Below, piece by piece: positions 50,762-59,398 of a DNA stretch of 64,000 bases. Location: the NCBI GenBank assembly GCA_016192135.1, contig JACPUR010000017.1:301160-365159 (forward strand), in the 5' to 3' direction. The notes beneath the pieces were generated by a model, which did no database searches, had not been told where the DNA came from, and saw only the letters and a program-made list of their open reading frames with translations. Within the stretch, counting starts at the first letter, position 1; every line of letters starts with the position of its first letter. Source of the DNA: Candidatus Tectomicrobia bacterium. GTDB taxonomy: Bacteria > UBA8248. Made by a program: the position numbers and the translations under genes.

Positions 50762-50894
50762 TAGGAAAAAAGGCAATTTCCACAAAATATTGACTTTGCT
50801 CACAGGTTATCCCCAGGGAATGGGGGTACGGGGGCGGGGGAGCGGTCCGAAATATGGCAGGCGAGGGTAAGGCAAATGAAATGGAATGGGAATC

Positions 50895-51857
50895 TTACTT
50901 CCCCTTTCGGGCGACCTCCCCACGCCAGTAGTCGAGCGTGTCGCGCAGCGTGCGCTCGAAGGGGATCTCGGGCCGCCAGCCGGTGTCGGCCTCGAGGCGG
51001 GCGAAGGAGGCCTTCCCGTAGGGCGGGTCGGCCGGGCGCTCGAGGGCGGGGTCGCGCTCCACCCGAACCTTGACCCGGCTCATCCCCAGGAGAAGCTCGA
51101 GGGCGTCCCCCACCCGGCGCGGGGCCCCGGTGCAGACGAGATAGCCCCCGCCCGCCCGGCCCCGCCCGGCGGCCAACGCGTAGGCGCGCACCACATCCCG
51201 CACGTCGGCGAAGTCGCGCCAGGCGTCGAGGTTCCCCGCCCGCAGGACGGGCTCCTGGAGCCCCGCCTCCATCCGGGCCAGCTCGCACGCGAAGCGCGAG
51301 AGCACCGTCTTGACCGCCTGGCGGGGCCCGGCGTGGTTGGTGGGCCGCATCCGCACGAGAGGGAACCCGGCCGCCCCGGCTATCTGCCCCGCGACGAGGT
51401 CCAGCGCGAGCTTGCTCACCGCGTAGGGGTTGAGGGGGGCGAAGGGGCTCTCCTCCCGGGTGACGGCCGCGGGGGAACCCATCCCGTAAATCTCGGCGGA
51501 GGTCACCATCACCGCGCGCAGCCCCTCGCGGAAGGGGAGGCAGGCCTCCAGCAGGCGGATTCCGCACGTCACGTTGGCGTGGAAGGTGGCGGCCGGGTCC
51601 TTCCATGAGGCGTGCACGGAGCTCTGGGCCGCGAGGTGGAAGACCCATCCCGGCCTCTCGGCGCGCATGAGGCCCTCGATCCGCCCGGCGTCGAGGAGGT
51701 CCCCCTCGTGGAGGGCGATCCGGCCCGCGAGGTGGCGCAGGTTTTGGGTGCTGGCGCCCGGCTGGACGAGGCCCGAGACCTCGTGGCCCTGGGAGAGGAG
51801 GAGGTCGGCGAGGTGGCTTCCCGCGAAGCCCCCGACGCCGGTGATGAAGGCCTTCAA
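50895..51857 (-). CDS. GDP-4-keto-6-deoxy-mannose reductase-like SDR (NAD-dependent epimerase family)
   Basis: 320-aa extended SDR. The start is TTG 51857, with GGGAG six bases upstream, overlapping the stop of the upstream SDR gene (TTGA). The Rossmann motif ITGVGGFAGSHLADLL opens the protein. HLAAQSSVHASW (~74), the catalytic Ser/Thr region VTSAEIYGMGS (~119) and YxxxK in NPYAVSKLALD (~144) are present, as is FADVRDVVRAY (~215). It resembles RMD, which reduces GDP-4-keto-6-deoxy-mannose to GDP-D-rhamnose. The neighbour looks like the matching dehydratase, so the pair probably supplies a deoxysugar for surface glycans. Confidence 0.82.
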   Translation of the reverse strand: MKAFITGVGGFAGSHLADLLLSQGHEVSGLVQPGASTQNLRHLAGRIALHEGDLLDAGRIEGLMRAERPGWVFHLAAQSSVHASWKDPAATFHANVTCGIRLLEACLPFREGLRAVMVTSAEIYGMGSPAAVTREESPFAPLNPYAVSKLALDLVAGQIAGAAGFPLVRMRPTNHAGPRQAVKTVLSRFACELARMEAGLQEPVLRAGNLDAWRDFADVRDVVRAYALAAGRGRAGGGYLVCTGAPRRVGDALELLLGMSRVKVRVERDPALERPADPPYGKASFARLEADTGWRPEIPFERTLRDTLDYWRGEVARKGK

Positions 51858-52813
51858 GAACGCTCCCGCCAGTAGGCCAGGATGTCGTCGAGGGTCCGCT
51901 CGAAGGGGATCTCGGGCTTCCAGCCGGTGGCCCCGTGGAACTTCGAGAAGTCCCCCTCTAGTATCTGCACGTCCGAGGGCCGCATCCGCGCGGGGTCGGG
52001 CGCGACGCGCACCTTCACCTTGGAGCGCGCGAGGAGGAGGTCCAGCACCTCGCGGATGACCCAGCTCCGGCCCGAGCAGATGTTGTAGACCTCGCCCGGC
52101 TCGCACTTCTCGAGCGAGAGCCGGTAGGCCCGCACGATGTCGCGCACGTCGGTGTAGTCGCGGCGGGCGTCGAGGTTCCCCACCCGGATGACGGGCTCCT
52201 GCCGCCCCTTCTCGATGTCCACGATCTGCTTGGCGAAGTTGCTCTCGACGAACACGTCCCCCCGCCGGGGCCCCGTGTGGTTGAAGGCCCGGGTGCGCAC
52301 GATCTTCATCCCGAAGCTCTGGTGGTACTGGTAGCCCAGCATGTCGGCCCCGACCTTGCTGACGCCGTAGGGGGAGAGGGGCCGGAGCGGGTTCTCCTCC
52401 CGGATGGGCACCTCGTCCGGGCGCACCATGCCGTACTCCTCGCTGCTCCCGGCCACCTGTATCCAGGGGTCGAGGCCCGCCTGCCGCACCGCCTCGAAGA
52501 GGTGGAGGGTGCCCAGCACGTTGGTGTGGAGGCTCTCCTCCGGGGCGTGCCAGGAGGTGGGCACGAAGCTCTGGGCCGCGAGGTGGAAGATCTTCTCGGG
52601 CCGCACCTGCGCCACGGCCCGGGTGACCGAGACCTGGTCCCTCAGGTCGCACTCGACGATGGATATCTTCCGGCTCAGGTGGTCGATGTGCTCGGTGCGG
52701 CTGCGCCAGCGGCGCATGCCGAAGACCTCGAGCCCCGGCTGCCCCAGCAGGTGCTCGGCCAGGTGGCTGCCCACGAAGCCGGTGATGCCCGTGATGAGGA
52801 CCCGCTGCGCCAT
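51854..52813 (-). CDS. GDP-mannose 4,6-dehydratase-like SDR
   Basis: 319-aa extended SDR preceded by a perfect AAGGAGG. Motifs: LITGITGFVGSHLAEHLL, RRWRSRTEHIDHL (~34; Arg-rich NADP-type loop), KIFHLAAQSFVPTSW (~74), GSSEEYGMV (~122), SPYGVSKVGADML (~147) and RAFNHTGPRRGDVFVESNFAKQI (~174; core FNHTGPRR...NFAKQ), plus YTDVRDIVRAY. These are GDP-mannose 4,6-dehydratase signatures. The product would be GDP-4-keto-6-deoxymannose, substrate of the next gene. The two genes overlap by 4 bases and are ~35% alike by eye, an old duplication. No glycosyltransferase is adjacent. Confidence 0.87.
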   Translation of the reverse strand: MAQRVLITGITGFVGSHLAEHLLGQPGLEVFGMRRWRSRTEHIDHLSRKISIVECDLRDQVSVTRAVAQVRPEKIFHLAAQSFVPTSWHAPEESLHTNVLGTLHLFEAVRQAGLDPWIQVAGSSEEYGMVRPDEVPIREENPLRPLSPYGVSKVGADMLGYQYHQSFGMKIVRTRAFNHTGPRRGDVFVESNFAKQIVDIEKGRQEPVIRVGNLDARRDYTDVRDIVRAYRLSLEKCEPGEVYNICSGRSWVIREVLDLLLARSKVKVRVAPDPARMRPSDVQILEGDFSKFHGATGWKPEIPFERTLDDILAYWRERS

Positions 52814-52909
52814 CGAAGCCTCCTTCGCCGTGAGCCGGGGGAATCCTAGAGGAGCCCTCCCGGGCCGTCAATGATTTCACGCCTGGGCCCCAGCCCGGCG
52901 GATCGTGAG

Positions 52910-52937
52910 GTAGGGGCGTATTGCAATACGCCCCTAC
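52910..52937. repeat. 28-bp GTAGGGGCG palindrome, copy 2
   Basis: A perfect inverted repeat, GTAGGGGCGTATTG plus its complement. It lies upstream of gmd-like and lpdA (divergent genes), together with copy 3. Confidence 0.85.
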
Positions 52938-52961
52938 GGTGGCCGGTGGCGATCCTGGTAC

Positions 52962-52987
52962 GTAGGGGGGCGGCCGGTCGCCCCTAC
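52962..52987. repeat. GTAGGGG palindrome, copy 3
   Basis: GTAGGGGGGCGGCC at the left and GGTCGCCCCTAC at the right; an imperfect inverted repeat of the same family, 25 bases from copy 2. Confidence 0.75.
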
Positions 52988-53091
52988 AGACATGGTCGTG
53001 GCGGCATTGGCCTGTAACGTGGTTTGACCGGGGCCGGGGCGGGAGGGAGTATAGACAGGATTCGCGAGGCTTCCCCCCGACGGAGGACATC

Positions 53092-54498
53092 ATGGCATCC
53101 CCCACCTACGATCTGGCCGTGATCGGAGGAGGCCCCGCCGGCTACGTGGCCGGGGTGCGGGCCGCCCAGAGCGGCGGCCGCTGCGTCGTCATCGAGCGCG
53201 ACGCCCTGGGCGGCACCTGCCTCAACTGGGGCTGCATCCCGAGCAAGAGCCTCATCGCCTCGGCCGCCCTCCTGCGCAACATCCGGAGCGCCGCCGACTA
53301 CGGCATCGAGGTGAAGGAGGCGCGCGGCGACCTGAACGCCATGGTCGAGAAGGCCGAGAAGATCGTGGCCGGTCTCGTGAGCGGCATCGCGGCCCTCTTC
53401 AAGGCCAACAAGGTGGACCACATCGCCGGGGACGCCGTCATCGAGGGCAAGGGCCAGCTCCGCGTCAAGCTCAAGGAGGGCGGCGAGGCGGAAGTGCGGG
53501 CCGAGAGGATACTCATCGCCACGGGCTCCCGCCCGGCCCAGATTCCCGCGTTCCCCCTGGACGGGAAATACATCATCTCGAGCGACCAGGCCGTGCACCT
53601 GCGGGAGCTGCCCCGGCGCCTCCTCATCGTGGGGGCCGGGGTCATCGGCTGCGAGTTCGGCTGCCTCTACCGCGAGCTGGGGGCCGAGGTCACCATGGTC
53701 GAGCTCCTCGACCGCGCGCTTCCCCTCGGGGACGCCGACGTCTCGAAGCTCATCGAGCGCGAGATGAAGAAGCAGAAGATCAAGCTCCTGACCGGCAAGA
53801 AGATCCTCAAGGTCGAACGGAAGGGGAGCGAGATGGTGGCCGAGGTCGAGGGCGCCGAGCCCCTGGCGGCCGACCTCGTGCTCGTCTCCATCGGGCGCAC
53901 CATGAACACCGACAAGCTCGGCCTCGACAAGATCGGGGTCAAGCTGGGGCGGCGCGGGGAGGTGCTCGCGGACAAGGGCATGCGCACCAGCGTCCCCGGC
54001 GTCTTCGCCGCGGGCGACTGCATCGGGGGCCTCATGCTCGCCCACGTCGCCTCGGCCGAGGGCATCGTCGCCGCCGAGAACGCCATGGGCGCCGACATCG
54101 AGATGAACTACCGCGGCATCCCCGCCGGCATCTTCACCCACCCCGAGGTCGGCACGGCGGGGATGAGCGAGGAGGAGGCCCGCCGGGACGGGCGCGAGGT
54201 GCGGGTGGGCCGCTTCCAGATGCGCGCCCTGGGCAAGGCCCAGGCCGAGCGCGCCCTGGCCGGAGAGGTCAAGGTCATCGCCGACGCCCGGACGGACGAG
54301 CTCCTGGGCGTCCACGTCGTGGGCGAGCACGCCGCCGACCTCGTGCACGAGGCCGCCCTGGCCATCCGCCACGGAATGACCGCCGCCGATCTGGCCGAGG
54401 TCGTCCACGCCCATCCCACCCTCTCCGAGGCCCTCATGGAGGCCGCCGAGGACGTCCACGGCACCGCCATCCACGTGCCCCCCAAGAAGGCGCGGTAG
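53092..54498 (+). CDS. lpdA: Dihydrolipoyl dehydrogenase
   Basis: 468-aa flavoprotein disulfide reductase (E3 of 2-oxo acid dehydrogenases and glycine cleavage). FAD motif VIGGGPAGYVAGVRAA; redox disulfide in GGTCLNWGCIPSKSL (~42-56); NAD motif IVGAGVIGCEFGCLYRELG (~181-199); second FAD motif VFAAGDCIGG (~304); and the catalytic His-Glu pair in HAHPTLSEAL near 443. Length and order are canonical. GGAGG precedes the ATG. It stands alone: no E1, E2 or gcv genes are adjacent, though an E1 alpha/beta pair lies at 28803-30805. Confidence 0.96.
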   Translation: MASPTYDLAVIGGGPAGYVAGVRAAQSGGRCVVIERDALGGTCLNWGCIPSKSLIASAALLRNIRSAADYGIEVKEARGDLNAMVEKAEKIVAGLVSGIAALFKANKVDHIAGDAVIEGKGQLRVKLKEGGEAEVRAERILIATGSRPAQIPAFPLDGKYIISSDQAVHLRELPRRLLIVGAGVIGCEFGCLYRELGAEVTMVELLDRALPLGDADVSKLIEREMKKQKIKLLTGKKILKVERKGSEMVAEVEGAEPLAADLVLVSIGRTMNTDKLGLDKIGVKLGRRGEVLADKGMRTSVPGVFAAGDCIGGLMLAHVASAEGIVAAENAMGADIEMNYRGIPAGIFTHPEVGTAGMSEEEARRDGREVRVGRFQMRALGKAQAERALAGEVKVIADARTDELLGVHVVGEHAADLVHEAALAIRHGMTAADLAEVVHAHPTLSEALMEAAEDVHGTAIHVPPKKAR

Positions 54499-54962
54499 CA
54501 GGTAGGCCGGGGGATTCACCTGGCCGCCCTTTTTTGGGGGAATTACCCGGTATTACCGGCAACTAGCCGCAACTATCGGCAACTGTGAGCAAGTGGCGGC
54601 AACTTTCTCCCCTCCTTCCCCCCCTTTCTTTTCATTCTCTCTGGAATTTTTGGGCTGGAATATCGTGAAATATCGTGAAATTCGCGCCATTTCTTTGCGT
54701 GCCCGCGTTTGCGGGATTCGGACCGGCGAGCCCGTCCCCGCCCCCGGCGGGCGCCCGCCCACCGGGCAAGATAGGCCCCGGAGGAGAAAAGCCCGTTACA
54801 CCAATTTCGTCCAATTTCGCGCTGGTTCGTGGTTGGGGGGGTGAATCTCTCCAAGGTGCCGGACATAGCAAGGGCCTGGGGGTTTCCCCCCAGGCCCTTT
54901 TGCTCGTTCGTGGCAGCGCGGCGTCCGCCGCCAGCGTCAGTTCCAATCAGCTTCGGAGTGGC
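54499..54962. other. AT-richer intergenic region with short direct repeats and a terminator
   Basis: 464 bases after lpdA with no gene I can support. It holds tandem ~10-bp repeats of GCAACT (54558-54605), the doubled phrase ATCGTGAAAT near 54661-54680, the doubled CCAATTTCG near 54798-54820, and a strong terminator at 54872-54901. ORFs here are Pro/Gly/Arg-rich and overlap one another. The terminator suggests that some transcript, perhaps a small RNA or a long lpdA 3' end, stops here. Confidence 0.5.
54872..54901 (+). terminator. Intrinsic terminator
   Basis: GGGCCTGGGGG (54872-54882) pairs with CCCCCAGGCCC (54887-54897) and is followed by TTTTG. It is 374 bases past lpdA. Confidence 0.75.
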
Positions 54963-55748
54963 CTAAGAACGCGGGCCGCGCCCCGGAATCAGCTGAGGCA
55001 TTGCGAGGAGCTGGTCGCCCCGGTGGGAGAAGGCGCCCGATTGTTCGGGCAGGGCCTCGGGGCAATAATACCCCGAGGGGCAGAGCGTCGGCTGCACGGA
55101 GCCCCGCGGGCAGTACCTCCCCGCCGGACATGCCGGCCCAGCGGCGGCCAATCCCGCGGTCGGGCAGTAATATCCTCCCGGGCAGGGTATCGCCCACGAC
55201 GTGCCCGGCGGGCAGTACCTTCCCGCCGGGCAGGGGCCCATTGGGTTCACGGAACGCCCAGGGCAGTAGCTCCCCCCCGGGCACACGGGTCCGACGGCGG
55301 TCATTCCTGCGGTCGGGCAGTACCTCCCTGGTGGGCACGTCACCGGCGCGCCTCCGGGACAGTATAAACCCGGGCTGCACACGGGCCCGGGGGCCGCCTG
55401 GGCATTGGACACGCACATTCTCCCCGGCGGGCAGGGTACCGGCCACGCGGAGCCCTGCGGGCAGTACTGCCCGGCAGCGCATTGCTTGTTCGCGTTCGCG
55501 GAGCCCGGCGGACAGAATCTCCCCCCCGGGCAGATGATTTTTTGGGTGCCTCCGCCGACTCTGGGGCAATAGTAGCCGGCAGGACAAGGCGCGCACCCTT
55601 TGCTGGGCGCCGGAGCCGGGTATGTCCCGACCAGACAATTGTTGGGCGGTAGTTGCGCCCCCGCGACGGATGGCCCGCCCAGGACCAAGGCCAGGAGAAG
55701 GACGGCGAATCCGATCAGGAGAAGGCGGCGGGATGGTTCACCTTGCAT
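54963..55748 (-). CDS. Exported Cys-rich repeat protein (CPxGxYCP repeats)
   Basis: 261 aa. ATG 55748 has GAGGAGG upstream and gives a signal peptide (LLLIGFAVLLLALVLGG, cleavage near VAGAQ). The mature protein is built from eleven repeats of CPxGxYCP, spaced 14-21 residues: CPAGYYCP, CPGGRFCP, CAAGQYCP, CPPGRMCV, CSPGLYCP, CPPGRYCP, CPGGSYCP, CPAGRYCP, CPGGYYCP, CPAGRYCP and CPSGYYCP. With 24 Cys it must form many disulfides or bind metal outside the cytoplasm. The pattern resembles GCC2/GCC3 (ephrin-receptor-like) modules of eukaryotes. No function is known to me. An overlapping 233-codon frame is a shadow of the repeats. Confidence 0.85.
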   Translation of the reverse strand: MQGEPSRRLLLIGFAVLLLALVLGGPSVAGAQLPPNNCLVGTYPAPAPSKGCAPCPAGYYCPRVGGGTQKIICPGGRFCPPGSANANKQCAAGQYCPQGSAWPVPCPPGRMCVSNAQAAPGPVCSPGLYCPGGAPVTCPPGRYCPTAGMTAVGPVCPGGSYCPGRSVNPMGPCPAGRYCPPGTSWAIPCPGGYYCPTAGLAAAGPACPAGRYCPRGSVQPTLCPSGYYCPEALPEQSGAFSHRGDQLLAMPQLIPGRGPRS

Positions 55749-56064
55749 GGATTTTCCCTCCTCGGGAAAAACGGGTCGAACATGCTTCGGGAACGTAAGG
55801 TTGCGGGCGCCGCCAGCAGACGCCGGGGCTGCCTCGGCGGGGATGGGGAGGAGGGCGGTGGGCCCCGCAGAAAGAGATGGCCATGGTCCTCCATCCCCTG
55901 CTCGAAGGGCCTGCAAAAATTTCTCGTCACAGAACGGAAGCTTTGTCTCCGTATAAGATCACGGTGGACTTTTTGTATGCAAAAGAATCTCCTTTTGTAA
56001 TTTGGGGCACATATTTGTGTTTTAAGGCTCCCGAGAAGCGGACCGTCCGGTCCTCAGAATAAAA

Positions 56065-56085
56065 GGGCGGGTTTGAAACCCGCCC
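56065..56085. repeat. GGGCGGGTTT hairpin
   Basis: GGGCGGGTTT (56065-56074) and AAACCCGCCC (56076-56085) form a perfect inverted repeat around one base, followed by TACGGG. It resembles the GTAGGGGCG family in style. Confidence 0.7.
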
Positions 56086-56110
56086 TACGGGTGGACAATG
56101 ACAGGGTAAT

Positions 56111-56162
56111 GTAGGGGCGAGGCATGACTTCGGCGAGCTCAGTCGAGCCGCCTCGCCCCTAC
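56111..56162. repeat. GTAGGGGCGAGGC palindrome with a 26-base loop, copy 4
   Basis: A 13-bp stem, GTAGGGGCGAGGC and its complement GCCTCGCCCCTAC, with a loop of 26 bases. It is the same family as 18791 and 52910 but with an insertion in the loop. It lies 74 bases past the RND pump 2 stop. Confidence 0.8.
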
Positions 56163-56235
56163 AGAGTCACAGGCGAATTAGACGCCTCTCCGCCCCTTTT
56201 CGAATCGAAAGGGGTGTCTTGGCCTGCCGGGGTCC

Positions 56236-59200
56236 TTAATCCCGTCCGGCGCCTGCGTGAATCTCCAGCCTCCTCCGGCGGAACCGGCCCAGGCCGCCCA
56301 TCTTCTTCTGGAGGAGGTCCAGGTACACGTACACGACGGGGGTCAGGTAGAGGGTGATGAGCTGCGAGATCAGGAGCCCTCCCACCACGGCCAGGCCCAG
56401 GGGCCGGCGCGCGCCGGCCCCGGCGCCGATGCCCAGCGCGATGGGCAGGGCGCCCAGCAGGGCGGCCATCGTCGTCATCATGATCGGGCGGAAACGGATG
56501 AGGCAGCCCTCGTAGATGGCGTCCACGGGGCTCTTGCCCTCGTTCCGCTCGGCCTCCAGGGCGAAGTCGATCTGCATGATGGCGTTCTTCTTCACGATGC
56601 CGACCAGCATGATGAGGCCGATGAAGGAGTAGATGTTGAGGTCGTTGCCGAAGATCAGGAGGGTCAGCAGCGCGCCCAGGCCCGCCGAGGGCAGGCCCGA
56701 GAGGATCGTGATGGGGTGGATGAAGCTCTCGTAGAGGATCCCCAGGACAATGTAGATGAACAGGATGGCGACGATGAGCAGCAGGCCCATCCCCTGGAAC
56801 GAGGACTGGAACGCCTGGGCGGTGCCCTGGAAGCTCGTGGTCATGGAGGCGGGCAGCGTCTCCCGTGCGACCGCCTGCACCTTCGACACCGCGTCTCCCA
56901 GCGAGACGCCGGGGCGCAGGTTGAAGGAGAGGGTGACCGCCGGGAGCTGGCCGTAGTGGGCGATGGCCTGGGGGCCCATGTCCTCGGTGAAGCTGGCGAC
57001 CGTGGCCAACGGGACGAGCTGGCGCTGCTGGGATTGGATGTAGAGCTTCGAGAGCACCGCCGGGTCCGCCTGGAACCTGGGCTCCAGCTCCAGGAGCACC
57101 CGGTACTGGTTGTTCGGGGCGTAGATGGTGGAGATCCAGCGCGGCCCGTAGGCGTTGGCCAGCGCGGCCTCGACCTGCTGGGCGGAGATGCCCAAGCTCG
57201 CCGCCTTGTCCCGGTCGAGGGAGACCCTGAGCTGCGGGTTCTTGATCTGGAGGTCGCTGGTCACGTCCTGCAGCTCCGGCAGGGCCCTCAGCTTGTTCTC
57301 CAGGAGGGGCGCCGCGGAGTAGAGCTCCTTGAGGTCCGGGCTCTGGAGGGTGAACTGGTACAGGCTCTTGGAGAGCCGGCCCCCGATGCGGATGGCCGGC
57401 GGGTTCTGCATGAAGACGTTGATGCCCGGGACGCCGCTCAGCTTGACCCGCAGCACCTGAATCACGCCGTTCACGTCCAGCTGCCGCTCCGAAGGCGGCA
57501 CGAGGCGGTAGAACATCCGCCCGAAGTTCTGGCCGCCCATGCTGGCGGAGGCGGGGCCTCCGACGCCGGAGAAGAACTGGGCGATATTGGGGTCCCGCTG
57601 GGCGATCCGCGCCAGCTCCTGCTGCCGCTCGCCGAGGGCCTGGAACGAGGTTCCCTGGGGGGCCTCGGTGACGACGAAGATCTGGCTGGTGTCCTCGTCG
57701 GGGATGAAGCCCTTGGACACCTTCACGAAGAGGAAGCCCGTCAGCACCAGGACGATGAGGTTGACCATGAGCGTCGAGAACCGGTGGCGCAGGACCCAGC
57801 CCAGGCTGCCCTTGTAGAGGCTGAACATCCCCTCGAACACGCGCTCGGAGGCGTTGTAGAAGCGGCCGTGCCTCTCCTCGGAGGGCGGGCGGAGGAAGCG
57901 GCTGCAGAGCATGGGCGTCAGGGTGAGGGAAACCACGCCCGAGATGAGAATGGCGGCCACGATGACCACCGAGAACTCGCGGAACAGCCGTCCGACGATG
58001 CCGCCCATGAACAGCACGGGGATGAAGACGGCCGCCAACGAGATGGTCATCGACAGGATCGTGAACCCAATCTCTCGCGAGCCCTTCAGGGCCGCCTCCA
58101 GAGGGCGTTCGCCCATTTCCATGTGGCGGACGATGTTCTCCAGCATGACGATGGCGTCGTCCACCACGAACCCGATGGAGAGGGTGAGGGCCATCAGCGA
58201 GAGGTTATCGATCGAGAAGCCCAGGGGGTACATGACCGCGAACGTGCCGACGATGCTCATCGGCAGGGCCAGGCTGGGGATGACCGTCGCCGAGAGGTTC
58301 CGGAGAAAGAGGAACACGACCATCACCACCAGGGCGAAGCTGAGCAGCAGGGTGAACTGGACGTCCTCGACGGACTCGCGGATGGTGACCGAGCGGTCGT
58401 ACAGGGTGTGCAGCTCGACCGAGGGCGGCAGGTAGGTCCGCAGCTTGGGCAGGGTTTCCTTGACGGCGTCCGCCACCGCGACCGTGTTGGCGCCCGGCTG
58501 GCGCTGGATGGCGAGGATCATCCCCCGCTGGCTGCCGTTCTTGTTCACGAACCAGGCCGCCTGCTTGTCGTCCTCGGAGCTGTCCACCGCGCGGCCGATG
58601 TCCCGGAGCCGGACCGGGGCGCCGTTCCGGTAGGCCACGACGATCGATCCGTAGGGGGCGGCGCTCAACAGCTGGCCGGCCGACTGGATGGTGAAGGTGC
58701 GGTGCGGCCCGCTCAGCGTCCCGACGGGAAGATTGACGTTGGCGTTCTGGATGGCGGTTTCCACCTCGTTGATGCCGATGCCGCGGCTGGCCATGGCGTC
58801 CGGATCGAGCTGCACGCGCACCGCGTACTTCTGGGTGCCGAACACGTTCACCTGGGCCACGCCCTCGATCATGGAGATGCGGTCGGCCATGATGGTCTGG
58901 GCGTATTCGTTGAGCTGCCAGAGCGGCATCGTCCGGGAGGTCAGGGCGATGTAGAGGATCGGCGTGTCCGCGGGGTTGACCTTCTGGTAGGTCGGCGGCG
59001 AGGGCATGTTCGGCGGCAGCAGCCGGCTGGCCTGGGTGATGGCCGCCTGGATGTCGGGCGGGACGTCGTTGATGTTGCGGCTCAGGTCGAATTGAAGGGT
59101 GATCTGGGTGTAGCCGAGGGTGCTCACGGAGTTCATCGAGGACAAGCCGGAGATGGTGGAGAACTGGCGCTCCAGCGGGGTCGCCACGGCCGAGGCCATC

Positions 59201-59373
59201 GTCTCCGGGCTGGCCCCCGGGATGCTGGCGGACACCAGGACGGTGGGGAAGTCCACGTTCGGCAGATCGCTCACGGGCAGCAGGCGGTAGGCCGCGGCCC
59301 CGAACATGAGCATGCCGACCATGACCAGCGTCGTGGTCACGGGCCGCCGGATGAACAGCTCGGAGAGGTTCAT
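56236..59373 (-). CDS. RND multidrug efflux permease (pump 2, AcrB/MdtB type)
   Basis: 1045-aa HAE1-type RND pump. N-terminus LFIRRPVTTTLVMVGMLMFGA is typical (core FIRRPVTT). SIPGASPETMASAVATPLERQF near 48 (core SPETMA), GFVVDDAIVMLENIVRHMEMG near 400 with the two proton-relay Asp, and GIVKKNAIMQIDFALE near 925 are all standard. ATG 59373 follows GGGAG and lies 25 bases after the adaptor gene. With the TetR gene upstream it forms a three-gene operon. No outer-membrane channel gene is present. It differs from pump 1 (32722), which lacks a nearby regulator. Confidence 0.96.
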   Translation of the reverse strand: MNLSELFIRRPVTTTLVMVGMLMFGAAAYRLLPVSDLPNVDFPTVLVSASIPGASPETMASAVATPLERQFSTISGLSSMNSVSTLGYTQITLQFDLSRNINDVPPDIQAAITQASRLLPPNMPSPPTYQKVNPADTPILYIALTSRTMPLWQLNEYAQTIMADRISMIEGVAQVNVFGTQKYAVRVQLDPDAMASRGIGINEVETAIQNANVNLPVGTLSGPHRTFTIQSAGQLLSAAPYGSIVVAYRNGAPVRLRDIGRAVDSSEDDKQAAWFVNKNGSQRGMILAIQRQPGANTVAVADAVKETLPKLRTYLPPSVELHTLYDRSVTIRESVEDVQFTLLLSFALVVMVVFLFLRNLSATVIPSLALPMSIVGTFAVMYPLGFSIDNLSLMALTLSIGFVVDDAIVMLENIVRHMEMGERPLEAALKGSREIGFTILSMTISLAAVFIPVLFMGGIVGRLFREFSVVIVAAILISGVVSLTLTPMLCSRFLRPPSEERHGRFYNASERVFEGMFSLYKGSLGWVLRHRFSTLMVNLIVLVLTGFLFVKVSKGFIPDEDTSQIFVVTEAPQGTSFQALGERQQELARIAQRDPNIAQFFSGVGGPASASMGGQNFGRMFYRLVPPSERQLDVNGVIQVLRVKLSGVPGINVFMQNPPAIRIGGRLSKSLYQFTLQSPDLKELYSAAPLLENKLRALPELQDVTSDLQIKNPQLRVSLDRDKAASLGISAQQVEAALANAYGPRWISTIYAPNNQYRVLLELEPRFQADPAVLSKLYIQSQQRQLVPLATVASFTEDMGPQAIAHYGQLPAVTLSFNLRPGVSLGDAVSKVQAVARETLPASMTTSFQGTAQAFQSSFQGMGLLLIVAILFIYIVLGILYESFIHPITILSGLPSAGLGALLTLLIFGNDLNIYSFIGLIMLVGIVKKNAIMQIDFALEAERNEGKSPVDAIYEGCLIRFRPIMMTTMAALLGALPIALGIGAGAGARRPLGLAVVGGLLISQLITLYLTPVVYVYLDLLQKKMGGLGRFRRRRLEIHAGAGRD

Positions 59374-59398
59374 CCGCGCGGCTCCCGGGAAAGGCGGA

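Larger units (their letters stand above)
55749..56235. other. Intergenic region with an AT-rich island and two hairpin repeats
   Basis: 487 bases between the Cys-rich gene start and the RND pump 2 stop. Bases ~55955-56035 are markedly AT-rich and probably hold the promoter of the Cys-rich gene (TTGCAT near 55980 on the minus strand, weak). Hairpins lie at 56065-56085 and 56111-56162. I see no coding gene. Confidence 0.5.

Noticed and set aside
50501..50894. Cobalamin riboswitch before the B12-dependent reductase
   Set aside because: I looked for the B12 box and the paired core and found neither; the region instead has a promoter and NrdR-like boxes.
54499..54962. tmRNA, SRP RNA or other known RNA before the terminator at 54872
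   Set aside because: No tRNA-like ends, SRP Alu/S-domain motifs or RNase P core could be found.
54937..55638. 233-codon minus-strand frame inside the Cys-rich gene
   Set aside because: Its repetitive translation simply mirrors the DNA repeats of the Cys-rich gene in another frame; it lacks a signal peptide and a ribosome site.
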